64,000 nt of DNA from Ichthyophis bannanicus (lineage: Eukaryota; Chordata; Amphibia; Gymnophiona; Ichthyophiidae), in contig CM066047.1 in NCBI GenBank assembly GCA_033557465.1, positions 6,696,001 through 6,760,000 of the forward strand. The letters run 5' to 3'. Shown here piece by piece: positions 1 to 9,541 of the stretch; within the stretch, counting starts at the first letter, position 1; the number at the start of each line of letters is the position of its first letter. Under the pieces are notes generated by a model, which was not told the DNA's origin, searched no databases, and saw only the letters and a program-made list of their open reading frames with translations. The translations under genes and the position numbers were made by a program.

Positions 1-868
1 ACCAATCCGCTGCAGTGACATTCGCAGAACCGCCGTAAACTGGAAACGCGTAAGTACACGCGTATCCTCATGCACAAAGAGACTACCTGCACCAGCCGGC
101 CGTACAGCCAAATACTCTTTCAGCAAAGTAACCGGGCACGTAGGAGTCCCATACACCTCACTCAAGACTACCCACGCCCCTCTCCCTGTCTGATCCGTTT
201 TGAATGCGCCAGGTGAATACGGACCCCTCCGTCTACCAACTTCACTTGGTGTACTTGCAAGCCTCGGCCCCTCGAGAGACTCTGCAACCAATTCACCCAC
301 CCAAAAGGCACCAAAAAAGGCCACTGAAAACACCGCCCGAAAAAGCACGCCTTCATAACTGGACAAGACCACCAACGGTAAGGCATGACACAATCGATCC
401 AGCAGGTCGTGCGTTATAGGCTGCCGCCCATCATGCGGAGACGGAACGGACCGCTCCCATCCTTGCAACAGCCTGCACGTCAGGAACCCCCCCCCCCCAC
501 AGCCCCCCTCCCTACCGCCTTCATGAAAAATGCAAACCCCAACAGATTCCTCCGCACCGTGGACCGCAATACACCCGCAACCTTTGCTGCCCAAACATAC
601 TGACCAAGAAGCAAATCTTCTGCTGGACCCTGCCTCCATCCATGATCCAAAAGGAAGGACACCACACTGCTGCATCCCCTCTGGTACGCCTCCCACGTCG
701 CAGCTGACACTGACTTCTTCAGCAAGTCTGTCATGTCCCCAGGCCAATCTACCATAAGTGCTCTGGGACCACCGCCCCTTCCTCTGCTTCCGGTGCCAAG
801 GTCCGAAACAGCTCCCACTTAAAATGGGAAAGAGCATCAGCAATCGTGTTAGTAATCCCTGGAATATA
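1..868 (-). pseudogene. Tyrosine recombinase of a Ngaro-like retroelement (partial, decayed)
   Basis: This is the 3' coding end of a minus-strand YR retroelement whose reverse transcriptase lies at 2442-4398. Such recombinases insert the circular cDNA of DIRS-group elements. Positions 480-865 encode the end of RNase H (HIPGIT, then ADALSHFKW) followed by an N-terminal SAM-like recombinase domain (TWEAYQRG). After a frame change, positions 1-386 give a catalytic-domain stretch with GGVRIHLAHSK, where family members have a similar strand before the HxxR motif. Near 289-313 the frame reads GAFWVGEL. Family members I recall have Arg where Trp stands, so the first catalytic Arg seems lost (CGG to TGG). 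The second catalytic half lies beyond position 1. The copy is inactive. Confidence 0.7.
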
Positions 869-2054
869 GCACCTCAGCACTTCTGTTTAACATATATATG
901 CAGCCACTATGCAAAATTTTCTCACGGCACGAAATTAATTACCACATCTATGCCGATGATATCATGCTATACACACAACTAGACACTAAAAACCCAGACT
1001 ACAACCCACTGGAGACATGTATCGGAGAGATGCAAGACTGGTTACAACAAAGTAGTATGTCAATTAATCACAAAAAAACCGAAGTAATGTATATCTCCAA
1101 AGAACCGAATTTTGACCCTCCCACATCAATAACACTATGTAACAACACTCACCAAACAAAAAAAGAAATAAAGTATCTAGGAGTCACATTTGACTGTGAC
1201 CTAAAGATGGAAAAACACCTCCGAAAGACCAACAGAGCAGTTTTCCACAAGCTTAGAGTGCTCCAACCCATTCGGAATATTATTGATCCCCAAGACTTCA
1301 GAACAGTGGCCCAAGCACTCATCATGCCACATTTTGACTACTGCAACGCCATCCTACAAGGTTTACCTAAAAAAACCCTAAACATATTACAAATGGCACA
1401 AAATGTAGCTGCCAGAGTCATAATGAAGAAAAATCTAAGTGACCACATCACACCAGTACTAATTCAATTACACTGGCTACCCATAACAGCTCGCACAAAA
1501 TACAAAATACTAACAACCACCTTCAAACTCATCCACAACTTAGCACCTTCCTTCCTCAACAACCTAGTAAGATTGCAACCTCCTACCCGAAACAGAAGAA
1601 CCCACAATTCCAACATCCTTCACACTCCAACAGATATAAGATCTGCCAAAGCTAACACCAGCCACAGGGCTTTCTCATATGCGGCGCCAACACTGTGGAA
1701 CCAACTCCCACCAGAACTACGAGCTAGCAATGACCTTCTAGACTTCAGAAAGAAACTCAAAACGCACATTTTCCAATCACATTTCAACCTGAACTAAACC
1801 CACAGATGGAGCAGCCCCTGACCACTGTGTCCAAGAAGATTATCCTGTATATATGTATTTATGTATATATGTAAATGAACGCCCCCATAGCTAAGAAGTG
1901 TTAACTCTGTATGATGTGCTTTTCTGACAATCTGTATGTAGACAAAATTTGTACCTGCCTTGATTCGGCAGTTTCACAATAGTAATCCTACCCGCTTCTG
2001 ATCGCTGGAAGGAGCGGGCTACAAATGCTTGCTAAATAAAATAAAATAAATAAA
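869..2054 (+). mobile_element. L2-clade LINE, 5'-truncated copy inserted in the Ngaro-like element
   Basis: The copy holds an uninterrupted frame at 898-1797 (about 299 codons) for the C-terminal half of a LINE reverse transcriptase. It starts just before the catalytic YADD box (YADDIMLY). The later LHWLPI block and the RAFSYAAPTLWNQLP block followed by LKTHIF are typical of the L2 clade. A 3' UTR follows and ends in a TAAA-type tail at about 2028-2054. The two halves of the host RNase H frame resume on either side (ARH before, IPGIT after), so the insertion point is firm. AATAT is shared at both junctions and may be a short TSD. Absence of stops suggests a fairly recent insertion. Confidence 0.85.
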
Positions 2055-2445
2055 TATGGCGAGCCATAATCACGACATTCAACTGCAAGCAGGCTAAGAC
2101 CACCTGCCGCATTAAGTCAGCCACCTGTTTGCATCTCGGGGCATAACTAGTCAGCACGCTAACAACTGCTGCGTTGTCGCACCACCACACTAACTGGCGA
2201 TGCCGTAACCTGTCCGGCCACAATGCCAGCACCACCAGAATAGGGAACAACTCCAAGAAGGTTATATTACTCATAAGGCCAGCATCCCGCCAAGACTGAG
2301 GCCATTCCGCCGCACACCATGAGCCCCCGAAGAATACCCCCAGGCCCGCCCCCCCAGCCGCATCAGTATATAATTGTAAGTCATCACTGGATATCTCCCT
2401 CTCCCCGCAACACCGTGACCCCATTGAACTCTCGCAGAAACTCAT
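2055..2445 (-). pseudogene. RNase H domain of the Ngaro-like element
   Basis: The frame encodes LYTDAAGG (first catalytic Asp), LELFPILVVLAL (Glu) and WWCDNAAVVSVL (second Asp), the usual RNase H order for DIRS/Ngaro elements, where it removes the RNA strand of the cDNA hybrid. The domain is cut after MARH by the L2 insertion at 869-2054 and continues at about 868 with IPGITNTIADAL. It is separated from the reverse transcriptase upstream by at least two frame changes around 2400-2450, so no continuous polyprotein remains. Confidence 0.75.
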
Positions 2446-4398
2446 CCCAAACCCCTGTCGGCTCGCATGCTCTGCGAAACCCTGATCCGATGAGGTTTAG
2501 AAACCCCAGCAGTAGCCGATGTCAGCCGCAGCAAAAAGACTCTGCCCATGGGAATAAGCCGACATGCAAAATTAAGGGAACCTATGAGAGCCTGCATCTC
2601 CCGCAACGTGATCTTCGGGGAGACCATCACGTTCGCTACCAATACTCGCAGCCTTGTTACCTTGTCTGCAGGCAACCGTGCTATCATTAATTCAGAATCC
2701 AGCTCCACCCCCAAAAACGTAATACAAGTCGCAGGGCCCTCCGTCTTCCCAGCCGCCAAACGGTACACCCCACTCCTGTGCCAACTGCATAAAGCCAGCC
2801 AACAAATCCCAGCACAGTCCAGACTGCATCGCCCCTACAAAAAAGAAATCATCCAAATAATGCACTACCTGACCACTACCCATCTGCTCTACAAGAGCCC
2901 AATGCATGAAGGTACTAAACTGCTCAAAGTAAGCGCAGGATATCGCGCATCCCATAGGCATGCTCTTGTCGAAATAAAATTGCCCCTCAAGGCAGAAACC
3001 CAACAAATGAAAAGCCGATGGGTGCACAGGCAACAAACGGAAGGCTGATTCAATATCTGCCTTCGCCATCAAGCACCTCGGGCCACATTCCCTGACCAAA
3101 TCCACCGCCTCAAAGGATGCATAACGCACCGCGCACAAATCTTTTGGGATGTGGTCATTAACCAAAGAGCCCACAGGGAATGAAAGATTATGGATTAAAT
3201 GATACTTCCCAGGCTCCTTCTTCGGTATTATTCCCAAGGGGGAGACCACAAAGTCCACAAATGGCTGCTCCGCAAAGGGGCCAGCAACCTGCCCCAACCC
3301 GATCTCCCCAGCCAACTTATCCCTTACAATCAAGGCAAACTGTCTGACCGAAGGCAAATTCCTAGCCTTCGCTGCAGTTACTCTACCCACAACCGGAATC
3401 GGAAATCCCCACTGAAACCCCCCTTCCAATACTAAACTGACTTTCTTCCTGGGATACTGCCGTAACCACGGACACAGTGCTTGAATCATAATAGGAGTAG
3501 GAGCCAAGCTCAGCAAACTCCTATTGCTTAGAGGGGGCGCACTGGCTCCGGCAGCACCTTTTTTAATACATTTGAGGGCGGAATGACCCCCGCTACAGAC
3601 AGAGCAAGCGTGCCGGAATATACAGTCTGGAAAGGGGCAAGAAGACTTGTTGAATCGCCAACAGACATCTCCGGTGCCCCCTCCATCCGTCGATCTCTGT
3701 ACCGTCGGGGGCACGCCCACATGAAAGGGCTTCCCAGCACCCACTGCACTGACCACTCCCCCTTTTGGTCTGCTCACCCCTCCAACACCAGGTCTAACCG
3801 CCATCTGCGTCAACCATAAATTAATATCTTGGCTCCCCCAAGACAGCAACTGGTTCTCTTCCATCTTATCGCGGAACTTCTCATCATAATTGAGCCAAGC
3901 CCACCCTTCATGCATTACCGACGCCTCTAAGATGGAATCCGCGTATGCCAATAGCATGCCGTTCTGCTCCGGGTGCAAATGCCCCCAAACACTGGCCAGC
4001 CTTAAAAAGGCCCGCGTCCAATTCACCACATTCCGAGCAACTCGCCGCATCCTACCCGCCTTCTCGTCCTCCTTCCTCTTCCTTCTACTGTCCCCTGACC
4101 GCTTCCGGCCTTCCAATAACCGAAAAATGTCAATATATCGCCGCCTTTGGATTTTTCGTCGCAAATTCCTGGGCATGCCCTCCCATAACTCCGAGAACGC
4201 CGCTAGCCTAGGCGCTGCCCCGCTTATTTCCCGCCTCCCCGCCAATACCCCTTGCTCTCGGCCCCTACTTCCCCCCTCCGACATCGAACCAGACGACGAG
4301 TCGATGGACGAAGTGGAAGAGGACTCAGATCTCCTACGCCTATGACAAGAATGCTTCCGCTTATGGCCTCTATTCTTTCGCCCCTTACCGGCCATCAT
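2442..4398 (-). pseudogene. Gag-like zinc finger fused to Ngaro-like reverse transcriptase
   Basis: One frame (2692-4398, 568 codons) starts with a very basic, Ser-rich N-terminus and a conserved Gag-like block (WTRAFLRLASVWG), then a Cys/His finger (CWRFNKSSC followed by CRFRH-like spacing and CSVCSGGHSALKC). The reverse transcriptase follows: LGIIPKKEPGKYHLIHNLS, KADIESAFRLLPVHP, and the catalytic YLDDFFFVG. A one-base insertion in a T run near 2758-2762 shifts the frame, and 2442-2768 continues the thumb (TFLGVELDSE, LIGSLNFACRLI). DIESAFRLLPVHP and the FACR block are, from memory, typical of Ngaro elements rather than DIRS1. Several frameshifts make it a pseudogene. Confidence 0.8.
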
Positions 4399-4399
4399 G

Positions 4400-5303
4400 G
4401 ATCAGTCCCCTGCCGCCGCACCCTTGTCAACTGGGTGCACTCTCCAACACTTCCGTCGAAACACTGATCTCTTGACGCTCCGCAGCCACCTGAACGGCTG
4501 CCTCCGTCTCCCCCGCCGCTCTTCCATCCACTTGACTGCCCGCCATGCTCAACCTCGCGCCGTCTCCTTGTTGCGACGCACTCCACCAAGGAGTCCCCGC
4601 ATACCGCCAAACAGGGGGTACCTGTGGAGAGAAAACAGGAAAGGGCGGAGAGACACCCGCCATAGCCCATGGTGGCTGCCAAGCCCCCAGCCACTCAGCG
4701 CGTGAGGAGCCTTGACCCCCCACCCTGCCAATGCTCCCAAGCTGTCGAGGAGCTGCCTCTCAAATCCCCTTGCCATCCTGCCATACCCAACCCCCCCTCT
4801 ATCCCTGTCCCCCAATGCACCCGACCCGCCTTCTAGGGACACTGGCCCCCCGCTTAGGCGATCAGCATGCCCCCTCCCCACCCCTTGCCCCGCCAAACCC
4901 CTTGGTAAACCTTCCCTCCTGCTACCCCGACTACCCCTAGGCGCCCGACCAACTTCTACTGAATCACACACCTGGGGGGTCCCCTGATACCGCACTCGGA
5001 GCCTGGGCCAGCTCACCTTCCAGCCCATTGCCCACCTGCCCCTTTTTCCCCCTGCTAAGCCCCCTTGCCTGCCGAATGTACCCCCTCCCACCTTTTCCCT
5101 TGGTAGATGCTTTACCTTTAGCCCCCCCTCGCACCGTCTTCCCTCTTGCTGCTGCCCCGCCCAGTGGTGCCTCTGCCCTCATGCTCATTGTCCGTATCAG
5201 GGCCGGACCGGCCCTCACTTCGTGCAACCCTGTCTACCCTTCTCCACTGGCATGGCCCTTTTCCTTTTCCTGAACCCCCCTCCATTTCCTTGCTATGGGG
5301 CAT
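4400..5303 (-). pseudogene. Possible ORF1 (Gag-like, Gly/Arg/Lys-rich) of the Ngaro-like element
   Basis: Three overlapping minus-strand frames (4395-4694, 4549-5091, 4964-5303) cover this stretch. Each is short and stops where another takes over, as expected for one longer frame broken by indels. The 5' part is highly basic and Gly-rich (RGGAKGKASTKGKGGRGY), consistent with a nucleic-acid-binding Gag. I see no diagnostic motif, and GC-rich DNA gives long chance frames, so this is position-based: it lies directly upstream of the element's Gag/RT frame on the same strand. Confidence 0.35.
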
Positions 5304-5860
5304 ATGTTCAAGATTTCTTTTCTTTTTTTTTTATAGTACTTTTCTTTCTTGTTCGTTTTTTTTTTTTTTTAACTCACAGCCCCTGGGAAGCCAAAAGAAC
5401 TTAAGTAGCTTCCACGTGGCAAAAACCGTTGCCGGCTCGACAGAACTTGTCAAGGAACCCACGTGCTCTGCACCTCGTCCCCCGCTCCCAGACTAAGATC
5501 AGTAATATCGCACTCAATAGACTCAACTATCACCCTCCGCTCCCCGGCAAAGCCCCTGACCCACCGTTAAATAGCCCAAAATTAGCCGCGCTCCTAGAAC
5601 TCTGTCCGGCGTCTCCGGCAGCAGACCAAAAGAGGCCGGAGCCACGCCGCGTCCCTGCTCAGGTCGCACACCAACAGGACCATCCCTTTCCCATTGGCTC
5701 CCGCACCGCCAAACAACCTGCGGGAGCCAATAGGCACACGGCACCACTTGCGCCCCGCTCTCGTCCCCAGCTCGGCATAACGCTGGGCAGAGCGCGCACG
5801 TTGCCGCCCCCCCCCCCCCGGTTAGTGCCGGCCACGAGGACATGGCCCCGTGGCCTCGCT
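5304..5860 (-). other. GC-rich 5' leader/terminal region of the Ngaro-like element
   Basis: No believable coding frame. The stretch holds T-rich runs at 5316-5372 and C/G-rich sequence with C runs to about 5820, ending where composition falls sharply to AT-rich DNA near 5870. Ngaro elements end in split direct repeats. The matching 3' repeat would lie beyond position 1, so the boundary cannot be proven here. Confidence 0.35.
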
Positions 5861-5869
5861 ATTCTAGAA

Positions 5870-6465
5870 AGTCAGATCTATGAATGACTCTGGGATGAAC
5901 ATGTCCATGTTGTATGGGGCATGGTGGGGGTCTGTCTGGGCCATTCCAGAAAAGATAAATGTGTGCACAACCGATTTCAGAACGGTGAGCATGTCTAAAC
6001 CCACCAGCAGTACTGTCCATATCTATTTCTGCTCTGGGGTACAAAAAGGAATCAGAAAAGCTTCATTCTGCCACTAAAACACCTGGAGGGAGCAGAGAAC
6101 AGGGTACTCCGATATCTACAATACTTTATGACAAAAAAAGTAAAATGGAAAAGAAACGTATTCTGGTTGACAAGGCGATGCATGTCTCCACTTGCAAAAT
6201 AGTAGGCAGGGACATGTATGCAGCATGAAATAGATGTTCCCATCCTAAATTTTGTCATGAGGGCATCTATGTGGCTGTGACCACCACCATCTATATCAGG
6301 TATGTGGCTAGCCTTTTTTTTCAAAGTTTTGATATGCACCTCCAGAATGCACCTAGATGTCATTTCTAAAATGCGCCTTCACATATCTACAATTGGCACA
6401 CGTAGAAAACAAAATCTAGTTCACAGAAAAGTCAAACAGAGAACATTAGCTATTATTGTCTATGC
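5870..6465. other. No recognised feature
   Basis: AT-rich sequence with only short, unrelated frames. I recognise no gene or repeat in it. Confidence 0.4.
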
Positions 6466-6640
6466 AAGGCAATGTGTGTCATCAAGTCAATGCTGACTCC
6501 TGGTGATGCGGCCCCTGGGTTTTCTTGGCAAGGTACAAAGTTGCATGAAGCAAAGTTGCATGAAGGACCAGCCAGGCTCAACCCTGCTTAGCTTCTGAGA
6601 TCAGCTGAGAGCAAGTTACTTCAGGACAGCCAAAGACTTG
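6466..6640 (-). mobile_element. 5S rRNA-derived SINE
   Basis: The minus strand at about 6566-6620 reads CTGATCTCAGAAGCTAAGC followed by AGGGTTGAGCCTGG, matching the internal control region of vertebrate 5S rRNA. Downstream, instead of the rest of 5S, comes a duplicated ttcatgcaacttt stretch and then a tail with GCCAAGAAAACCCAGG and CACCAGGAGTCA, near 6480-6535. A 5S head joined to an unrelated tail is the structure of a SINE3-type element, not a 5S gene. The same tail occurs in the tRNA-derived SINE at 24368-24590. The 5' part is degenerate. Confidence 0.7.
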
Positions 6641-7279
6641 TGATTATCTATATATCACTCCTATAACGTATAGTCGAATATAAATTTATTACCCTCTCAT
6701 AATCAGTACAAATCCCTCAGAAGGAAAGGGAGTGAAAGATTCCATCAAATGAAGCATGCCAAAATGAAATAATTTTTATTTTTAATTAAATTTAAAATCA
6801 GCAACACAAATTATGTCATCCCTTCCTGTAATATCCGTCGGTGTGCTCAAGCTTGAGAGTTGCAAGACACTGCTGAACCCCATATAAATGCAGACCTAAG
6901 ATGCAGCTTAGTGACAGGCATAAGCAATATCCAGTCTCAAAGTGTTTATATGCTTAAACAGAAAGTGAAAAATTAGCCTTTGAAATGATCAGACTTCTTA
7001 CATTGCAGGGACACTGGATAGCACACACTGAGCTCTCAGTAAAGGAAAGCAGCTCTTCAGACACGTCCGTTCATGTCATACAGAGTACCTAGGTCACGGG
7101 GCCCCAGACTGTGGCCTCTAGGATGCAGGTAATTTTATCGCCTGCCATACTTTGTGCCCACAGTTTTATTTAATTTCTCATGTACCACAAAGACAATGAC
7201 AAACTCCAAGGAGAACCTGCAGTTCAGCAAGCTAAGTGCAAGCCCCGCCGGCCTTCTCAGCCATTTCAAATGTTTATTG
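6641..7279. other. No recognised feature
   Basis: AT-rich sequence without a convincing frame or repeat. Confidence 0.4.
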
Positions 7280-7640
7280 TTTATGTTTATGTTTATTTAA
7301 AAATTTGTTATACCGCTCAATACCAAGGGCACCTGAGCGGTTTACAATAATAAAATAAGGCAAGTTAAAACAAGCACTGGGCTGCAGGAAAAAAGGAAAA
7401 GAACGCCATCAGATTATAGGAAAGAAGGGAGGAGAGAGGCAGGAAAGCTGAGAGCAAAGATAACATAACATAAAAAGTAACAATAAACAAACGCTACCAA
7501 GAGAGGAGGAGGGGGGGGGGGGATATATGGTATGTGGGCGATGACAATGGAAAAGGGGAGGAGAGAAAGACTAAGGAGGAGGGTCAAACGCAAGGGAGAA
7601 AAGGTGGGTTTTCAGCTGGGCTTTGAATGATTGGTATGTT
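7280..7640 (-). mobile_element. L2-type LINE 3' end
   Basis: Read on the minus strand it holds the last residues of an L2-clade frame (KAQLKTHLF-like, about 7600-7630), a 3' UTR with the recurring GTAAACCGCTC...GAGCGGTATAAC hairpin-like tail, and a TAAA-type end near 7282-7300. The same tail pattern recurs at about 18030, 25940, 38060, 40830 and 51570. A G run lies at 7510-7521. Confidence 0.65.
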
Positions 7641-8119
7641 AATAAAATTTGATTAAATGTGCTTAAGAATATTTCAGTGCATACTAATGAACCTCATGTA
7701 TATTAATGTGGAAGTTTCATGTGCTACAGATCAGTTAGTGCGGCTGTTTCAGTGTACAACATTTTCTGAATGGAAACTGGAAACTGAATACTGAATACAC
7801 ATCTCTCTCAGACACCTGCCCTAGATCCTGAAGCCCACCACACATATCCAGCAAAGGTTTTCACCACTGTACAGTACTTTCCACCAAGTCAGGAGAAAAA
7901 ACAATTCTTCCCTTCATAAATCAAAAAAGGATTTCAGACAGGTCACTGACAAAAATCTCAAGACTCTAGGGCACGTCAACACTAAGTAGAATTGATGTCG
8001 AGCATTGAGCAGTTTTTGGAAGGTGGGAAGGAATCACATGAGCTGAACCGCAGGTTTAATGATATCAGCAACTAGACTCCCAAGGAGACAAAACATATCC
8101 GTGCTTTCAGTCAGTCATA
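7641..8119. other. No recognised feature
   Basis: No convincing gene or repeat seen between the L2 end and the CR1 end. Confidence 0.4.
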
Positions 8120-8353
8120 TAAGAACATAACATATGCCATACTGAGTCAGACCAAGGCCCATCAAGCCCAGTATCCTGTTTCCAACAGTGGCCAATCTAG
8201 GTCATACGTACCTAGCAGTTTCCCCAAAAGACACAGATTCCACATTGCTTGTACTGGGTCAAGCATTGATATCCTGGGTCCCTTCTTAATAATGGTTTAT
8301 GGACCTTTCCTCCAGGAACTTGTCGAACCCTTTTTTAAACCCAGCTACACTAA
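8120..8353 (-). mobile_element. CR1 LINE 3' end, left part (split by the DIRS-like element)
   Basis: The minus strand carries the CR1 3' UTR found also at 21360-21541 and 48537-48706: GGACCCAGGATATCAATGC, then CCTAGATTGGCCACTGTTGG-like, then an 8-base terminal repeat (TTCTTATG-type), here worn. It breaks off at 8353 after ctacactAA, and the next CR1 bases (cagcctttactac) stand at 14352. Joining the two matches the uninterrupted copy at 62080-62110, so the 6.0-kb piece between is an insertion. Confidence 0.9.
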
Positions 8354-8518
8354 GGTGAAATTAGACTTACCTGCTAATTGTTGTTCCTTTAGGAACTCCA
8401 GGCTAGTCCTGAACCTTTGGGGTCTTGCTCCTCCTCCAGCAGCTTTGGAGACTGAGAAACGTCACTTCTTTTGATGTCACTGGTATAAGAACCCCGGATT
8501 CGCCTCCTGACATCAGTA
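8354..8518 (+). repeat. Left inverted terminal repeat of the DIRS-like element
   Basis: Positions 8396-8518 match the reverse complement of 14215-14338 with few differences (CCAGGCTAGTCCTGAACC through ...CATCAGTA). The outer 42 bases (GGTGAAATTAGACTTACC...) are unique to this end but are copied in the internal complementary region at 8798-8853. Confidence 0.9.
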
Positions 8519-8797
8519 ACCTATTGACAAAGCAAACTCACCAGAGCAACAATTAAGCAGAAGAACTAGTAAACATCTATTAACTACTCAGTAAATATCT
8601 ATTAAAGATTTACTAAAGGAAACCTCTCCTTTGCTGAGATCCCCATTTTCTGAGAGAAAAAATATAGCGTGTCTGTATGCATAACCACCCACCAAATACC
8701 TCCCACTATTGACTCAACTCGAGCCCAGCACCCGAGAAGCTTACCTGTCATCTCTTCCACTTCAGGCGCTGGCCCACGTAAACCAGAGAGGGATACA

Positions 8798-8893
8798 GGA
8801 CTAGCCTGGAGTTCCTAAAGGAACAACAATTAGCAGGTAAGTCTAATTTCACCTTCCTTAGCGTCCCTCCAGGCTAGTCCTGAACCTTTGGGG
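8798..8893 (-). repeat. Internal complementary region of the DIRS-like element
   Basis: The reverse complement of 8854-8893 is the outer right end of the element (CCCCAAAGG...GCTAAGGAA), and that of 8798-8853 is the outer left end (GGTGAAATTAG...). The two abut at 8853/8854 exactly as they would in a closed circle. In the DIRS1 model this region templates joining of the two cDNA ends. The match looks perfect by eye. The stretch 8519-8797 between the left ITR and this region shows no gene. Confidence 0.93.
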
Positions 8894-8914
8894 ATGTAAG
8901 AGCAGTGCACAGAA

Positions 8915-9541
8915 TCAATGGGAGGGACCGGCTAACCCCGCCTGAAGCACTGTCGATCCGAAACAGGCATCCCTTTCTGCCTGCAAATCCAGCCAGTAAT
9001 GCCTGATAAAGGAATGCAAGGACGACCAAGTAGCCGCTCTACAAATCTCTACCGCAGGAACTAAACTACGCTCTGCCCAAGAAGTAGCCTGCGCCCTAGT
9101 CGAATGCACCCTCAACCCAACCGGAACCGGTCTACCCTTTAAAAGGTAAGCGGACGCAATCGCTTCCTTAAGCCACCTAGCAATGATAGCCTTCGATGCA
9201 GCCTGACCTTTGGTAGGACCTCCAAATAACACAAACAGTCTATCCAACCGACGAAACGAAGCGGTAATCTTCAAATAAGTCTTCAGCGCTCTGCGAATGT
9301 CCAACCTATGCAACTGCTTATCCACGGCAGCTTCCCCGCCCGCCGCAAACACCGGCAGGGACACCACCTGATTCATATGAAATGGCGAAACCACCTTAGG
9401 CAAAAAAAAAAAGACGGTACCGTCCGCAAAACTACTTTGGAATCACTAAAAATCAGAAAGGGTTCCCTACAGGATAAGGCCTGTAACTCCGAAATTCTCC
9501 TTGCGGACGCAATCGCTACCAGAAACACTACTCAAAAGTAG
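8915..9541 (-). pseudogene. Tyrosine recombinase catalytic domain of the DIRS-like element
   Basis: The frame 8915-9403 encodes the C-terminal catalytic part: VHSTRAQATSWA holds the H-x-x-R signature, and SFIRHYWLD carries the probable nucleophilic Tyr. Upstream, on the far side of a homopolymer T run at 9400-9410, AIASARRISELQAL supplies the first catalytic Arg block. The N-terminal SAM-like part is at the end of the preceding frame (YVRVWRVFEAWCAVHN, near 9900). The run-length shift at 9400-9410 and a stop at about 9528 with a small deletion break continuity. Catalytic residues themselves appear kept. Confidence 0.82.

Noticed and set aside
4712..5273. Pro-rich plus-strand frames in the GC-rich region.
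   Set aside because: They are the antisense of the Gly/Arg-rich Gag-like region and typical of C-rich DNA.
6560..6630. Possible 5S rRNA gene.
   Set aside because: Only the internal control region is kept and it is joined to a SINE tail.
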